A stretch of DNA of 64,000 bases. Origin: Doris montereyensis. Lineage: Eukaryota; Mollusca; Gastropoda; Nudibranchia; Dorididae. Below, in pieces: positions 27,232 to 39,800 of this stretch. Below the pieces are notes generated by a model. It saw only the letters and a list, made by a program, of their open reading frames with translations, was not told the origin of the DNA and ran no database searches. Within the stretch, counting starts at the first letter, position 1, and each line of letters opens with the position of its first letter. The stretch lies in contig JAXRKP010001086.1 in the NCBI GenBank assembly GCA_037039925.1, positions 85,001-149,000 on the forward strand. The letters are read 5' to 3'. Both the position numbers and the translations under genes were made by a program.

Positions 27232-29102
27232 CAGATAGATAGATAGATAGATAGATATATATATATAGATAGATAGGTAGATAGATAGATAGATAGATAG
27301 ACATAAATAAATAGACAATATAAATAGAAAAGACAAGACATATAGATAGAAAAGACAGACATATAGATAGAAAGACAGACATATAGATAGAAAAAAGATA
27401 GATAGAAAAGACAGATATATAGATATAAAAAAATGATCAAGATCTATTTCATGAATGCGCATAAGAATAATAAGTATAAGATCCTATATAGTTATTACAA
27501 GCAGCCAATCCACCAACCAATGTGCTATAACATATACCATGAGGTTGCTTATAACACTTATTACAAGCAGCCATCATCTCCACCAACCAATGTGCTATAA
27601 CATCACATACTGCATGGGGTTGCTTATAACAGACAGCCACCACCTCCACCAACCAATGTGCTATAACATCACATACTGCATGGGGTTGCTTATAACAGTT
27701 ATTACAAGCAGCCATCATCTCCACCAACCAATGTGCTATAACATCACATACTGCATGGGGTTGCTTATAACAGTTATTACAAGCAGCCACCACCTCCACC
27801 AACCAATGTGCTATAACATCACATACTGCATGGGGTTGCTTATAACAGTTATTACAAGCAGCCATCATCTCCACCAACCAATGTGCTATAACATCACATA
27901 CTGCATGGGGTTGCTTATAACAGTTATTACAAGCAGCCACCACCTCCACCAACCAATGTGCTATAACATCACATACTGCATGGGGTTGCTTATAACAGTT
28001 ATTACAAGCAGCCATCATCTCCACCAACCAATGTGCTATAACATCACATACTGCATGGGGTTGCTTATAACAGTTATTACAAGCAGCCACCACCTCCACC
28101 AACCAATGTGCTATAACATCACATACTGCATGGGGTTGCTTATAACAGTTATTACAAACAGCCATCTTCTCCACCAACCAATGTGCTATAACATCACATA
28201 TAATACGAAGGAGCCACAATGGAGTGAAGTCAAAGGCGAAATATGACAATAAGTGACAACTTGTTTCAAGACCCAGTGAGATATAGATCTAGTCTTATAG
28301 TTATCCTATTTTTTTCATTCTCATTTCCCATAGTCACACCTCTCTCTCTCCTTTCTTTCTTTCCTGCCTTTTGTTATTCCTTTTCCTTTCTCTCTCTCTC
28401 TGTATTTCTCTCCTTCTCTCTATCTCCTTCTCACCTTTTATTACTTACTTATTTTCATATTTTTATTTCATTCTAGATCTGAACCTTCCATTCTCGCTCA
28501 TTCTTCACACCCCCTCTACTACGTTTCTTATCATCACTGTCTTTTTCTTTCTTTCTTTCTCCTTTCTGTTTTTCTTCTGACATCACATTGTGTGATGCCT
28601 GAGGTAGTACTTAGATCTAGATTCTAGATATTTCTCGTTTGTTGTCTGACGAAGGGTTATACCCGAAACGTCACGTGTTTGTTCACACTTTATTAGTGGA
28701 GTTGTCATTTATTGTCATATTTCGCCTATAACATCACATACTGCATGGGTTTGTTTATAACATCAGACAGCTGTGCCAAGCTCTGATTGGGAGAGTTATA
28801 AAAGAACCAGGCAAGGAAGAGGATTTACCTTAAAATTAGGCACCCAAAGACTTATCACCCCCCCCTCCCCTGGTCTTCGTCCCATAATCTTATAGAAAAG
28901 TAAGCAGGATAAGGTTCAGAGGAATTATGGGTAAAAAAAAGCTCACGTCATGGTAGGACCAGGCGTGGGACTCTATGTTGAACTTCCACAGCGACTTGCT
29001 GTTCTTCGGGTTGAGCTGGTGGTCCACAGCCTCAAAGCCACCCAGGATGTAGAGGGTCTTCAGCACGTTGATACAAGCGGCTGCGTGATGGTACCTGTCG
29101 GC

Positions 29103-29133
<31 letters not shown>

Positions 29134-30363
29134 AAGCTTTAGAATAACAAGCTTATAGAATAACAAGCTGTCATTGGGAAAGTTAGGTGGGTGGATCGAC
29201 ACCTAGTACCATCAAAGATGGAGTATAAAAAAGGAGGTCCCTTGTGCAGATCACAACAATATGCGCACTTTCAACATCAAATCAAATCACATCAAACAAC
29301 ATGGTAAAAAAACAACTTTATTTTAGATTATCTTTGAAGAAAGACAGGGGACTCAGTAGTCCAGAGGTAAGGTGTCAGTCTCTCAACCAAAAGGTAGTGG
29401 ATTCGAGCCCCACCAATGGTTGAAATATTTTCTCGATTTTTTCGAGTAAAATCTACCCCCTGGGCCAGGTAGGTGGATCGACACCTAGTCCCATCAGAGA
29501 CAGACGATAAAAAGGAGGTCCCGTGTGCAGATCACAACGCTCTGCACACGTTAAAGATCCCTTGGCTGTTTACAGAGCAGTCTGGGCAAAATTGAAAATG
29601 CTACCAAAAACTCTGAGATCACCTTAGTTGTGGATGTGGGTAAACCAAATCAAACAAACAAACAAACAAACAAGCAGAAAGACAAGTGGGATGGACAGAC
29701 GTTCAACATTCAAATTTGAGTGAGAACAAATTTTTACCTTGAATCTCCACACACCCATCAACTAACGGTCAAAACCCTGATGTGACCTCGTAAACATAAA
29801 TAACCGATTACCCCCGCAATCCACTTGCCAGATTTTTGCCGCAAGTTATCAATGACAAGAAGGTTTTGATTTGATTTGATTTATCCACATCCACAACTAA
29901 GGTAACCTCGGATTTGTTTTTAGAGGATTTTTAAAATGTTCCCAGACTGCCCTGTAAAAAGCCAAGGCATTTTTTAACTTGCACAGAGTGTTGTGATATG
30001 CACAAGGGACCTCCTTTTTATCAACCGTCTCCGATAGGACTAGGTGTCGATCCACTTAACAGGGGGTAGATTTTGCTTGAAAAAATTGAGGATATTTTTT
30101 AACCATATTTATGAAAATTACCCCACCCCCTCTCCACCATATGTGGTGATCTCAAAGCTGACTCACCTGGGTCCTGGGCTGGAGGTGGTGGTTGGAATGA
30201 TGGGAGTCCACATGAAGGAGCTGGCGTTGTACATCCACATGTCGTTCAAAATGCCGTGTTCCAGGGAGTAGCCGCCAAACAGGAATATCAGACCTGGACA
30301 CAGACCACCAGAGTGATTAGAAGTAATTTTAAAAAAAGATTAGTAATAATAGTAATAATAATA

Positions 30364-30433
<70 letters not shown>

Positions 30434-33400
30434 TAATAATAGTAATAATAATAATAATGATGATAATATTATCACTCATCCCACAAGAGGAAATATAAAA
30501 AAAACCCAGCAACAAATCTTCAAAGTTGTCAAAATCCTCCTCCTTTTCCTCTTTTATCGTGTCCATTGCAATTCACCCTGTCCACCATATGCAATGATCT
30601 CAAGGTAAAATCAAGAGGAGACAGTGAGATAAATGGTAAAACTGCAAAAAAATAAAAGGTAAGAAGAAGTAGGGCCTACAAGGAAGACTACACACCCAAC
30701 CAACCAACCAACCGCCCACGATAAGTGCCAAAAATGAGAGGAAGAAATATAATGATATATAACATAACAAACGCTACCGAAAAACACAAAGCGTATTGGC
30801 GAGACGTCCATTACCGTTTCCACAGGTGGTGAGAGAGTGACCTGCCCTGGGGTACGGCCCGTAGCTGTCCTCTTCCTCCTCCTCCACCGTCATGACCTCC
30901 GACCTTGCAGCGTGGAAGGGGAACCTCTGCTCCGGCACCTTGGAGCAGGACGGCTGGGGAAGTCCGCCAGGAGCTGCAGCCCGGTTCGTTCTTGTCAGAC
31001 GGGTGGCGGCCACCAGATTGGCCGAGGAGGCTGGGATTACACGCACACAGGGATCTCTGCTGCAAATCGTGGGGGGAGAAAATGAAAGTTTAGTCGCGAA
31101 CAGTGTACAAGACATGCGATAGTTTGAAGCCGGTGTTGACTGACGCTTACATTGATTTAACTTTGAAACAATTTTTACAATGAAATAAAATGGTATAGGA
31201 TGGGCTGAGAAAAGAAATATTCACTGGTATTTACGATTCACAACCAACGAGCATAGACGGTGATTCAAAGGATTTTGTGCATACATGCTTCATATCGAAT
31301 TAACCCCATCCACCATACACACAGTTGCCAACCCTATGAACAGAAAAAGTGGGAGATTGTTTGCTAAAAAGAGGAAGATTTGGAGAAAAAAGTGTGATTC
31401 AAAAAACTACTTGATTACAAGTACGATCCTCAAAAGAAAATAGTATTGATACCAATAATTGACACAAAGAGTTCTCCATGGTTTGAGTGTACAATCTCGG
31501 ATGACAGGTGTAATATCGAGATAGAGAGAGAGAGAGAGAGAGAGAAAACGTACCAACCCGCCTCCTTAGCGGTAGGAGGGCAGCACTGCACATATCGTGG
31601 ATATCTCAGGGTAAATTAAAAGGCAATCAATTACAAAAATCGATTCAGCAAACATGTAAAAGTGTGTAAATGAAAGGAAAGACGTACAACCTCCCAGTAA
31701 CCCCTACCAACAGCCTTTTATTTAAAGGCAACACTACAAGATCTGAAGAATGTTGGTCAAACTAGAAACCTGCATTGCGGAACAAAGATCGACAACATTG
31801 TAAAAAAAAAAAACAAGAAGACGGAGAGGGAGATGACTAGGTATGTAAAAAATCAAGACATGCTTTCACAGATTGAAAATAAATGGACATGACAAGGATT
31901 GAAACATGAAGAAGAATTGTTGAAGGAGAAAGGGTGCAAGCAAGAAAGTCATTGTACGAGTTGAAGTGGCTAGTCCAAGACAAAAACAAATGAAAGCGAT
32001 TTGTTGACGTCTTATGTTCTTCTATGGAGCTATGAGACAAGGGGACTCGGTAGTCCAGAGGCAAGGTGTCGTCCTCTCAACCAAAAGGTAGTGGGTTCGA
32101 GATCCACTAACGGCTGAAAAATGTTTCTCTAGTTTTTCGGGCAAAATCTATCCCCTTGGTCCAGGTAGGTGGATCGACACATAGTCCCATCGACAAAAAG
32201 CAGGTCCCGTGTTGCAGATAACAACCCTCCGTGCACGTTAAAGATCCCTTGACTGTTTACAGGGCAGTCTGGGCAAAATTTAAAATCCTGCCAAAAATCA
32301 CCGAGATAATCTTAGTTGTGGATGTGAGTAAAATCAAATTTTTAAAAAGCTATGAGGCATACGTGCAGACCAAAAGCCTTGAGCTGAGTTAAAGCTGCAC
32401 TGTCGCCAAGCCGCTAAATAACAAGCTCTTTATTCTTATAGAAAGATCAGAGCGAAAGCAGTAGCCTTGCATCATATCTCGCCCACAGTTTTCTGCGAGC
32501 CACAATAAATATTCCGGTATTTCTTGCAGCTCAAAAGCTAGCAGTCGAACCGATCTCATTTCGTCATGAGTAAAGTTGCAAACTGCCAGTTAGCGGCAGC
32601 CTTGCTTTTGGTGTGAATCCAAGAGCTCTTCTGCTCAACAGAGCTCGTAGTTAGCCCCAAGGCTCAGCTCGGTTAGCAGCTTCTGGTCTGCACGTACCCT
32701 TAGGGTTGAAGCATAGTGGAAGTCGTACTGATGATGATATCAGTGTAAGTAAGGGTTGAGAGCAAAATTAAAACATCGTTTATCGTCGCTTACACATCTG
32801 TCTTCTCTCAGAGTCTCAGAGCAGTTGGCTGAACACAAAGGAATGGTACAAGCTTGGCCCCAGAAGCCAGGTTTACACACACAACGGCCGTCTTGACACA
32901 TCTGGTTGCTTTGGCAACTGTCCGGACAGGAGTACACTGCATAGCTGGCATTGAAACCGTGGCTCCTTGATCCTAAAGGGACAAAAATGCGACTTGATGC
33001 AATGCGGAAGGTAAGTTATAATACCATTAAAAACATTGCAATGAATTCTCAGAATAGTGAAAAAAACCTTGAAATTTTTGGAAACCAAGGCCTTTTTTTA
33101 AATACAAGGTAAGGTGGGAACGATCATCTGTCATTTTCTGTTCACAGGACTTGACTTTTGTTTCAAGGGATAAAGATTTGGGTTTCTAGGGTCTAACACT
33201 TGGGTATCGAAGGAGTAAAGTTTTGTTTTCAAAGGATTAATATTGGGGTTCCAAGGGTCCAAGATTTTGGTTTCAAGGGATGAAGGTTTGGTTTCAAAGT
33301 GAGAACTAACATTGTGGTGGTTTCAAGGGGCAAAGATTTTGATTTCAAGGGACTAAGATTTTGGTTTAGAGGGACAAAGATGTTTGTGTCAAAAGAAGTA

Positions 33401-33829
33401 AGATTTCTTGTTTTAAAAGATTAAGATTTGGGTTCAAAGGACTCACATTTAGGTTTCAAAGGATTCACATTTCGATTGTTTCAAAATTTCTGATTTTTTT
33501 GTTTCAAAAGACTAAATCTTTACTTCAAGGGTCACAGATTTTCATTTCAAAGGATTAAGAACTTTGTTTTCAAGAGACTAACGTGTTTGCTACAAAGGAC
33601 AAAGATTTTGGTTTTATCGGGCCAAGATTTATATATGCAAAGGGACTGAAATTTTGGTTTGAAAGGGCTAAAACATTGTTCAAACTTCCTAGAAATTAAT
33701 TATGAGATACAGAAAATTAAAGAATGATCATAACTAAAATACATGAAGCGAATAGTTTATGCATGAAAGACAAAAGTTTCATAATTTTTATTAGAGTCTG
33801 TGTGTGTCTGTCTGTCTGTCTGTCTCTCG

Positions 33830-33885
<56 letters not shown>

Positions 33886-36800
33886 TATGTATATATATGT
33901 ATCTTTATCTCTGTCGCTTTCATGACAAATTACACCCCCCCAAAAAAAAAACCCCAACAAAACCCAACCTAAAAAAACCCAGTCCTTAGAAGAACGGGAA
34001 TGCTAGAATACGACAGCTGCAGACTTACTAAAAAGCTTCCTCAAAGTACACGGACAGGATCCCAGACTGGGCGTGGACCGTGTTGCTGTAGCCCATGGGG
34101 GAACTCCTGCCACAGAAGGCAGCAAGCAGCTTGCTGTGGTCCTGGGTGTCGCTCTTCCTGGATGAGGGAATGCCGTCATACACGTAAACCGCATCCTGGT
34201 CGGGTGGAATGAGAAAACGAAAAGCGTTATCGTAAAATATTATTTTGATGAATGATATAATACCGTCGGTGAAGTTGTCTTAACACCTAAGTCCGCCTGA
34301 CACAATTTATGTAGAGAAGCAGAAAAACGTAATAAATCATCAAATAGGGCTGAAAACACCATGTTATGATAGAGCTGAAAACACCATGTTATGATAGGGC
34401 TGAGAACACCATGTTATGATAAGGCTGAAAACACCATGTTATGACAGGGCTGAAAACACCATGTTATGATAGGGCTGAGAACACCATGTTATGATAGGGC
34501 TGAAAACACCATGTTATGATAGGGCTGAAAACACCATGTTATGATAGGGCTGAAAACACCATGTTATGATAAGGCTGAAAACACCATGTTATGATAGGGC
34601 TGAAAACACCATGTTATGATAGGGCTGAAAACACCATGTTATGATAGGGCTGAAAACACCATGTTATGATAGGGCTGAAAACACTGAGAACACCATGTTA
34701 TGATAGGGGGCTGAAAACACCATGTTATGATAGGGCTGAGAACAAACACCATGTTATGATAGGGCTGAAAACACCATGTTATGATGATGATAGGGCTGAA
34801 AACACCATGTTATGACAGGGCTGAAAACACCATGTTATGATAGGGCTGAAAACACCATGTTATGATAGGGCTGAAAACACCATGTTATGATAGGGCTGAA
34901 AACACCATGTTATGATAGGGCTGAAAACACCATGTTATGATAAAGCTGAAAACACTATGTTATGATAAGGCTGATGTTATGATAGGGCTGAGAACACCAT
35001 GTTATGAAAGGGCTGAAACACCATGTTACGACAGGGCTGAAAACACCATGTTATGATAAGGCTGAAAACACCATGTTATGATAAGGCTGAAAACACCATG
35101 TTATGATAGGGCTGAAAACACCATTAGGGCTGAAAACACCAAATTATACTTTTTTGTATTACAGTTTAATGGCTACTTTAGTCTTTAGACTTCAATTTCT
35201 CTCTTTATCAGTTCCCAGTCTACCTTTCGGTGTATGGGTTTAGATGCCCGAAATCATCTTTCTCCATGATACCCTGTCCTGGCATTTTCTGTTTCCTTCC
35301 GTGAAAATAAAATGTTGTTGCTTTAATGCCTCAATCTTCCCTATTTCTCCGAGGTCTGCCTCTTTGATCTATTACCTTGGATTGTAGTAAATAAAAAAAA
35401 AAAATAATCAGCTGCACACAAAAAAAACCGACTTGCATGATTAAGAGTTTTTTTTAGAGATCTTAACACATAGGTCCGCTCTTTGACTTATCCTCTGGTC
35501 AGAGTTTCAAGGTGGAAAGGAAAAGGGAAATCTTTGTTTATATCATGCCACTGGAGCCTTTCTATTGAATCAAGACTTTGCAAAGCCTACGTGTATTTAA
35601 AACTAGGGGGAACAATACTGGTGTCAAGCTGCAATGCCTGGACTGGCCAGTTTTGGACCAAAAGGTTGATTTTCTGTTCTTTTGCATATTCGGGTAGAAC
35701 GGACATTTATCTACACGGTCATGGCAGAAAAATGTCCATGTGACGTATAATTTTTTTTTTTTACAAAATATTTCGTAGGCAAGGATACGTAAACCCAGTC
35801 TAAATTTTGACGTAAATTACCCTAACACTGACTGAGAAAATGGCAGTAAAAACCCGTATATTGGCGATTAATCGGCCAAATGTGGCAGCACACGATATTT
35901 GACCTCGTTTGCCGACGACGGATCTGCGCATCTCCCGTCGCTGTGTGATACAAGAGGCGTTGCACATCAGTGTGTATGTAAACACGTGCACAAGCATAGG
36001 ATATAGAGGACAAAACAAAAAACTGGTCATTTCGACGTCTGTTTTCACAACAGTGCACATCTAAACCTAGATTTATAATCCTATTTACATAAGTAACAAT
36101 GTCAGAGACTGTCGAAAGAGTAAGTGGGCTGCTACAACAAGGGAAACCTGTCTGAAGCGTTTGTTTTGTGTTATTTTCTGTTGATTTTTTTACTTGCATT
36201 TTTCTCGAAATGTTTTTTTTTTCACACTAAAATTCTATCTCCTATCTCTTCCTAGATATTGATATTTGGCAAAAGGTTCCTCTTGTCAATGTTAATTGAC
36301 GTGGTTTAATATATAACTAAGGGAAGTTGTAATAAAAACACTATTTTTGTACATTCATGTATTTTCAAAAATTCATTTTAAAAAAATCCAAAAATATTTT
36401 TAAAAACGGCCGTTTCTCTGGATATTGCAAGGACGATCTGCAAATTTTTCAATAACTAAGGAGGAGATACATTTTTTGGGTCAAAATCCAGTTTCTCAAC
36501 CATGTACTTTTCATTTAGAAACTGCAAAAAACTAAACTCAAAAGCAAAAAAATCATTTCAGGTGCCGCTTCCCCCTAAAGAGCTCAGTATAAACTAACTA
36601 ACCAACCAGCCAGACACACACACACACACACACAAACACCATCGGCAGACCTACCTGTCCACACTCAAAGTCCACGCCCTCAATAGTCAGTGCGATGGTA
36701 GCCGCGATGTCGGTGGAATACACAGGTGGGTAGTGACCGTACGGGAGGGTGGACAGGATCCACAGGCAGTAGACGTGCTCCTCACCGGCCAGATTGAAGC

Positions 36801-39800
36801 CCTGGAAGACGCCGAGAGCCCGTCGGTGATGTTGGTCATGTACACCCGGTGGTCGCACTGCAAGTAACACTTGCCACCATTTCTGGAAAAGAGCAATGAT
36901 GGAAGAGTGTGCACACAAGCCTGTAAATGGTTTGTAAATGTTTTGTTTGTTTGTTTGTTTTTGTTTCATTGCAAATCCCCCCCCCCCCCAATCTATCATA
37001 GGGCGGTGAGTCTAAAGGTAAAATTGGGGGGGGGGGGGGGGGGAGGGGGGGGGGGGCAGCAAGACAAAACATGTGTGAAAGAAAAGAAGTAGGGACCTTA
37101 CCAAGGGTGCTTTTGAATTGATAATTTTTTGCCCGGATTGCCCTGTAAACAACGAAGGGATCTTTAACGTGCACAAAGTGATGTTATCTGCACACAGGAC
37201 CTCCTTTTATCGTCCTCCTCCGATGGGACTAGTAGATGTCGATCTACCTACTTGATCCGGGGGGAGGGGGGAGGGGGAGGGGGAAGTCCCCCATCAGTGT
37301 TGCCATCCACCCACCCACTCCATGTATAGACAAAATAGCATGAAACTACAGAATGTAAGAGGCATGCATGGCTAGAGCTGCCAACCCCATGAACAGGAAA
37401 AAGTGGGAAATTGCTTGCAAAAAAGGGGAAGATTTGGAAACAAAGTATACAATTCGAAAATGCTGAACAAAGTTTAATGTGGACAGGATAAACAAACAAA
37501 AAAAGTTTGCAATGTTTTCAAATTGGCGTACAATCTTGAAAAAAAAAGCGTACAAATCCACTTTTTAGCAGTGGGGTTGGCAGCACTGAATGAAAGGTAT
37601 AGTAACGTATCAAACACTTCTCTGAGTTTATAAGATATGCCACAGTGACAAAATTGGACAGCCGCATAGCCTGAAACACACTTTCAACTCAAATCCAGGT
37701 CTGCATGTCTCATTCTCAGTCTTCCTCTGCGTCTCTCTCTCTCTTTCTCTGCGTCTCTCTCTCTTCCTCTGTGTCTCTGTCTCTCTCGCTTTCTGTGATT
37801 CTCTCTCACTCTCATCCCCCCTTTTTATCATTCCTTAAATCAGGCTGTATCTCATCTCCCCCTCTATCAGTAAATGACTGAAACTCAGTTGGTTGTGTTT
37901 TTTTTGTTTGTTTTTTTTTTACAAGTAGCAACCAAAATCTTTGAAGACTAATAAAAAAGGAAACCCAACCCAACCCAACAGACCTATGAAAACATAATAA
38001 AACTCATCTCATTCTCTTTCTCACCTTGGGTTGCCATAGAATCCAGGCTTGCAGGTGTCGCACTGGTCGCCGTACGTGTTGTCAATACAGTAGCACTGAC
38101 CCGTGTTGTTGCAAGTCCCCTGGGAGGCATCGCCGTGGCCGTTACAGATACAGGGCATGCATCCTGATTTTGCATGAATAAGCGGGAACAAACAAAAAAA
38201 GTATTAAATGAGAGACTCCAGGTGTGTGTGTGTGTGGATGGGGGGGGGGGGGGTTATAATTGCATTACTACGCACTGCCTGCAAATAAGCTCTTCATGAC
38301 TGTAAGTCAGTAAAGATCCTTGCGAGCCATGACCGCTCATAGAGACAGAGCTTGTGCTGGTTTCATACAGTCAAAAGCGGATAAAACATAAAGCACAAGT
38401 AAAGTAAAGTTAAGTGCCTTCAAGGCCATTACATCCCATAGAGCTGGAGCGTATCCCAGTTTCTGCAACGCACTGAGGCGAAACAGGTGATAGTAATCAC
38501 CACCTGGACAGGACACTAGTCTTATTCCTAGGGATAATGCTTGTTACGTGTCTTTCACGGGGAACACAATGTCAGACTTAAGATTTGTTGGGATTCGAAC
38601 CTCGGACCTTATGGTCCAAAACTCTGGCAGCCTAACCACTTGATGAGCAGGGGGAGAAAAAAGGTGATTCACGCTTAGTATGTAGCAGGTTGTTAATACG
38701 CAGCTGGTGCTTTTTACAGAAAATAAATGTGTAACCACACTTGAAAAAAAAAAGAAATCCAACGTAGGAATCATCATCATCATCATTTGCGGCTTGTGTT
38801 ATTCAGCACATTGCCGATCATCCCTCTCCATGCCGTGCCATCTTCAGCGATTCTTGCAAAACCTTCAGCAATTCTTGCAAACAAAACCTGAGTTGGTGTT
38901 GATATCGGACAGTTTCATCTTAAAGCTGTTAACTTTTACATATATGGTATGTTGCCTTCTCTGTCTCTTTTCTTTTTCTGTCTCTCTCGCTTTCTCTGAC
39001 TCTCTGTCTGTCTCTTTCTCTCCCTCCCCCACCCCCACCCCCTCTCTCTCTCTGTGGTATTTGTTACAGAAAATTAATGTGTACACACACTTGAAAAAGA
39101 AAATCCAACGCAGCAATCATCATCATTATCATTTGCGGCTTGTATTATTCAGCACATTGCAAATCATCCCTCTCCACGTCGCTCTGTCTTCAGCGCTTCT
39201 TGCAATCTGAGTTGAGATGGTGATATCAGACGTATTTCGTCTTAAAGCCGTTACCTAATATTTTACATGGCGCGTTTGCCTGCCACAAGCTTCTCTTGTT
39301 CCCTCTAGTGAAGGAAATCACATTGAATAATATTAAAGCCCCATAGGTACAAAGACGAGACAAATACAAGGAATAGACAGAAAAAAATCCTAGCCACCAT
39401 GGGGATCGAACCCCGCAACCTCTGCGTCAGCACCCATCGCCTCGCCATGAAAGGAAAAGTGCGCTACCAACGAGGGAGTGAAGTTATCTCACTTGAATTT
39501 TAAAAAATTGTTATCATGTTCTCTATAAGGTCACGGTAAAAGAGAAAAACAAGACGCCACGACCGTACCCACCTTCAACATCCGTGGGATCTCCGTAGAA
39601 GCCAGGAACGCACAGGTCGCAGGCCTTGCCAGTAGTCTGGTTGTGGCAGCGGTCGCAGACGCCCACGCCTTGCTGCAAAAACTGTGGTTGTTACAGCCGC
39701 AATCCACGTCACAGCTGTTGCCCGTCCAGCCCAGGTCACACACGCACACAAAATCTGGGGCCCCCGAACACTCGCCGTACACGCAGTCATAGTAACAACT

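Noticed and set aside
26629..27462. Overlapping YLSI-rich frames (up to 277 residues)
   Set aside because: Translation of a (GATA)n microsatellite in all three reverse frames.
27449..28249. 266- and 263-residue frames on opposite strands as genes
   Set aside because: Both come from the 75-bp satellite; frames are a consequence of the period.
29345..29420. Functional tRNA gene
   Set aside because: A and B boxes are present but the cloverleaf is poor and the same head is attached to a constant SINE body in several copies.
34346..35132. CRISPR-like array of short repeats
   Set aside because: Units are contiguous 25-bp repeats without unique spacers, and the window is animal DNA.
39390..39482. 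Functional tRNA gene on the minus strand
   Set aside because: Spacing between the A- and B-box-like parts is too long and I could not fold acceptor and D arms convincingly.
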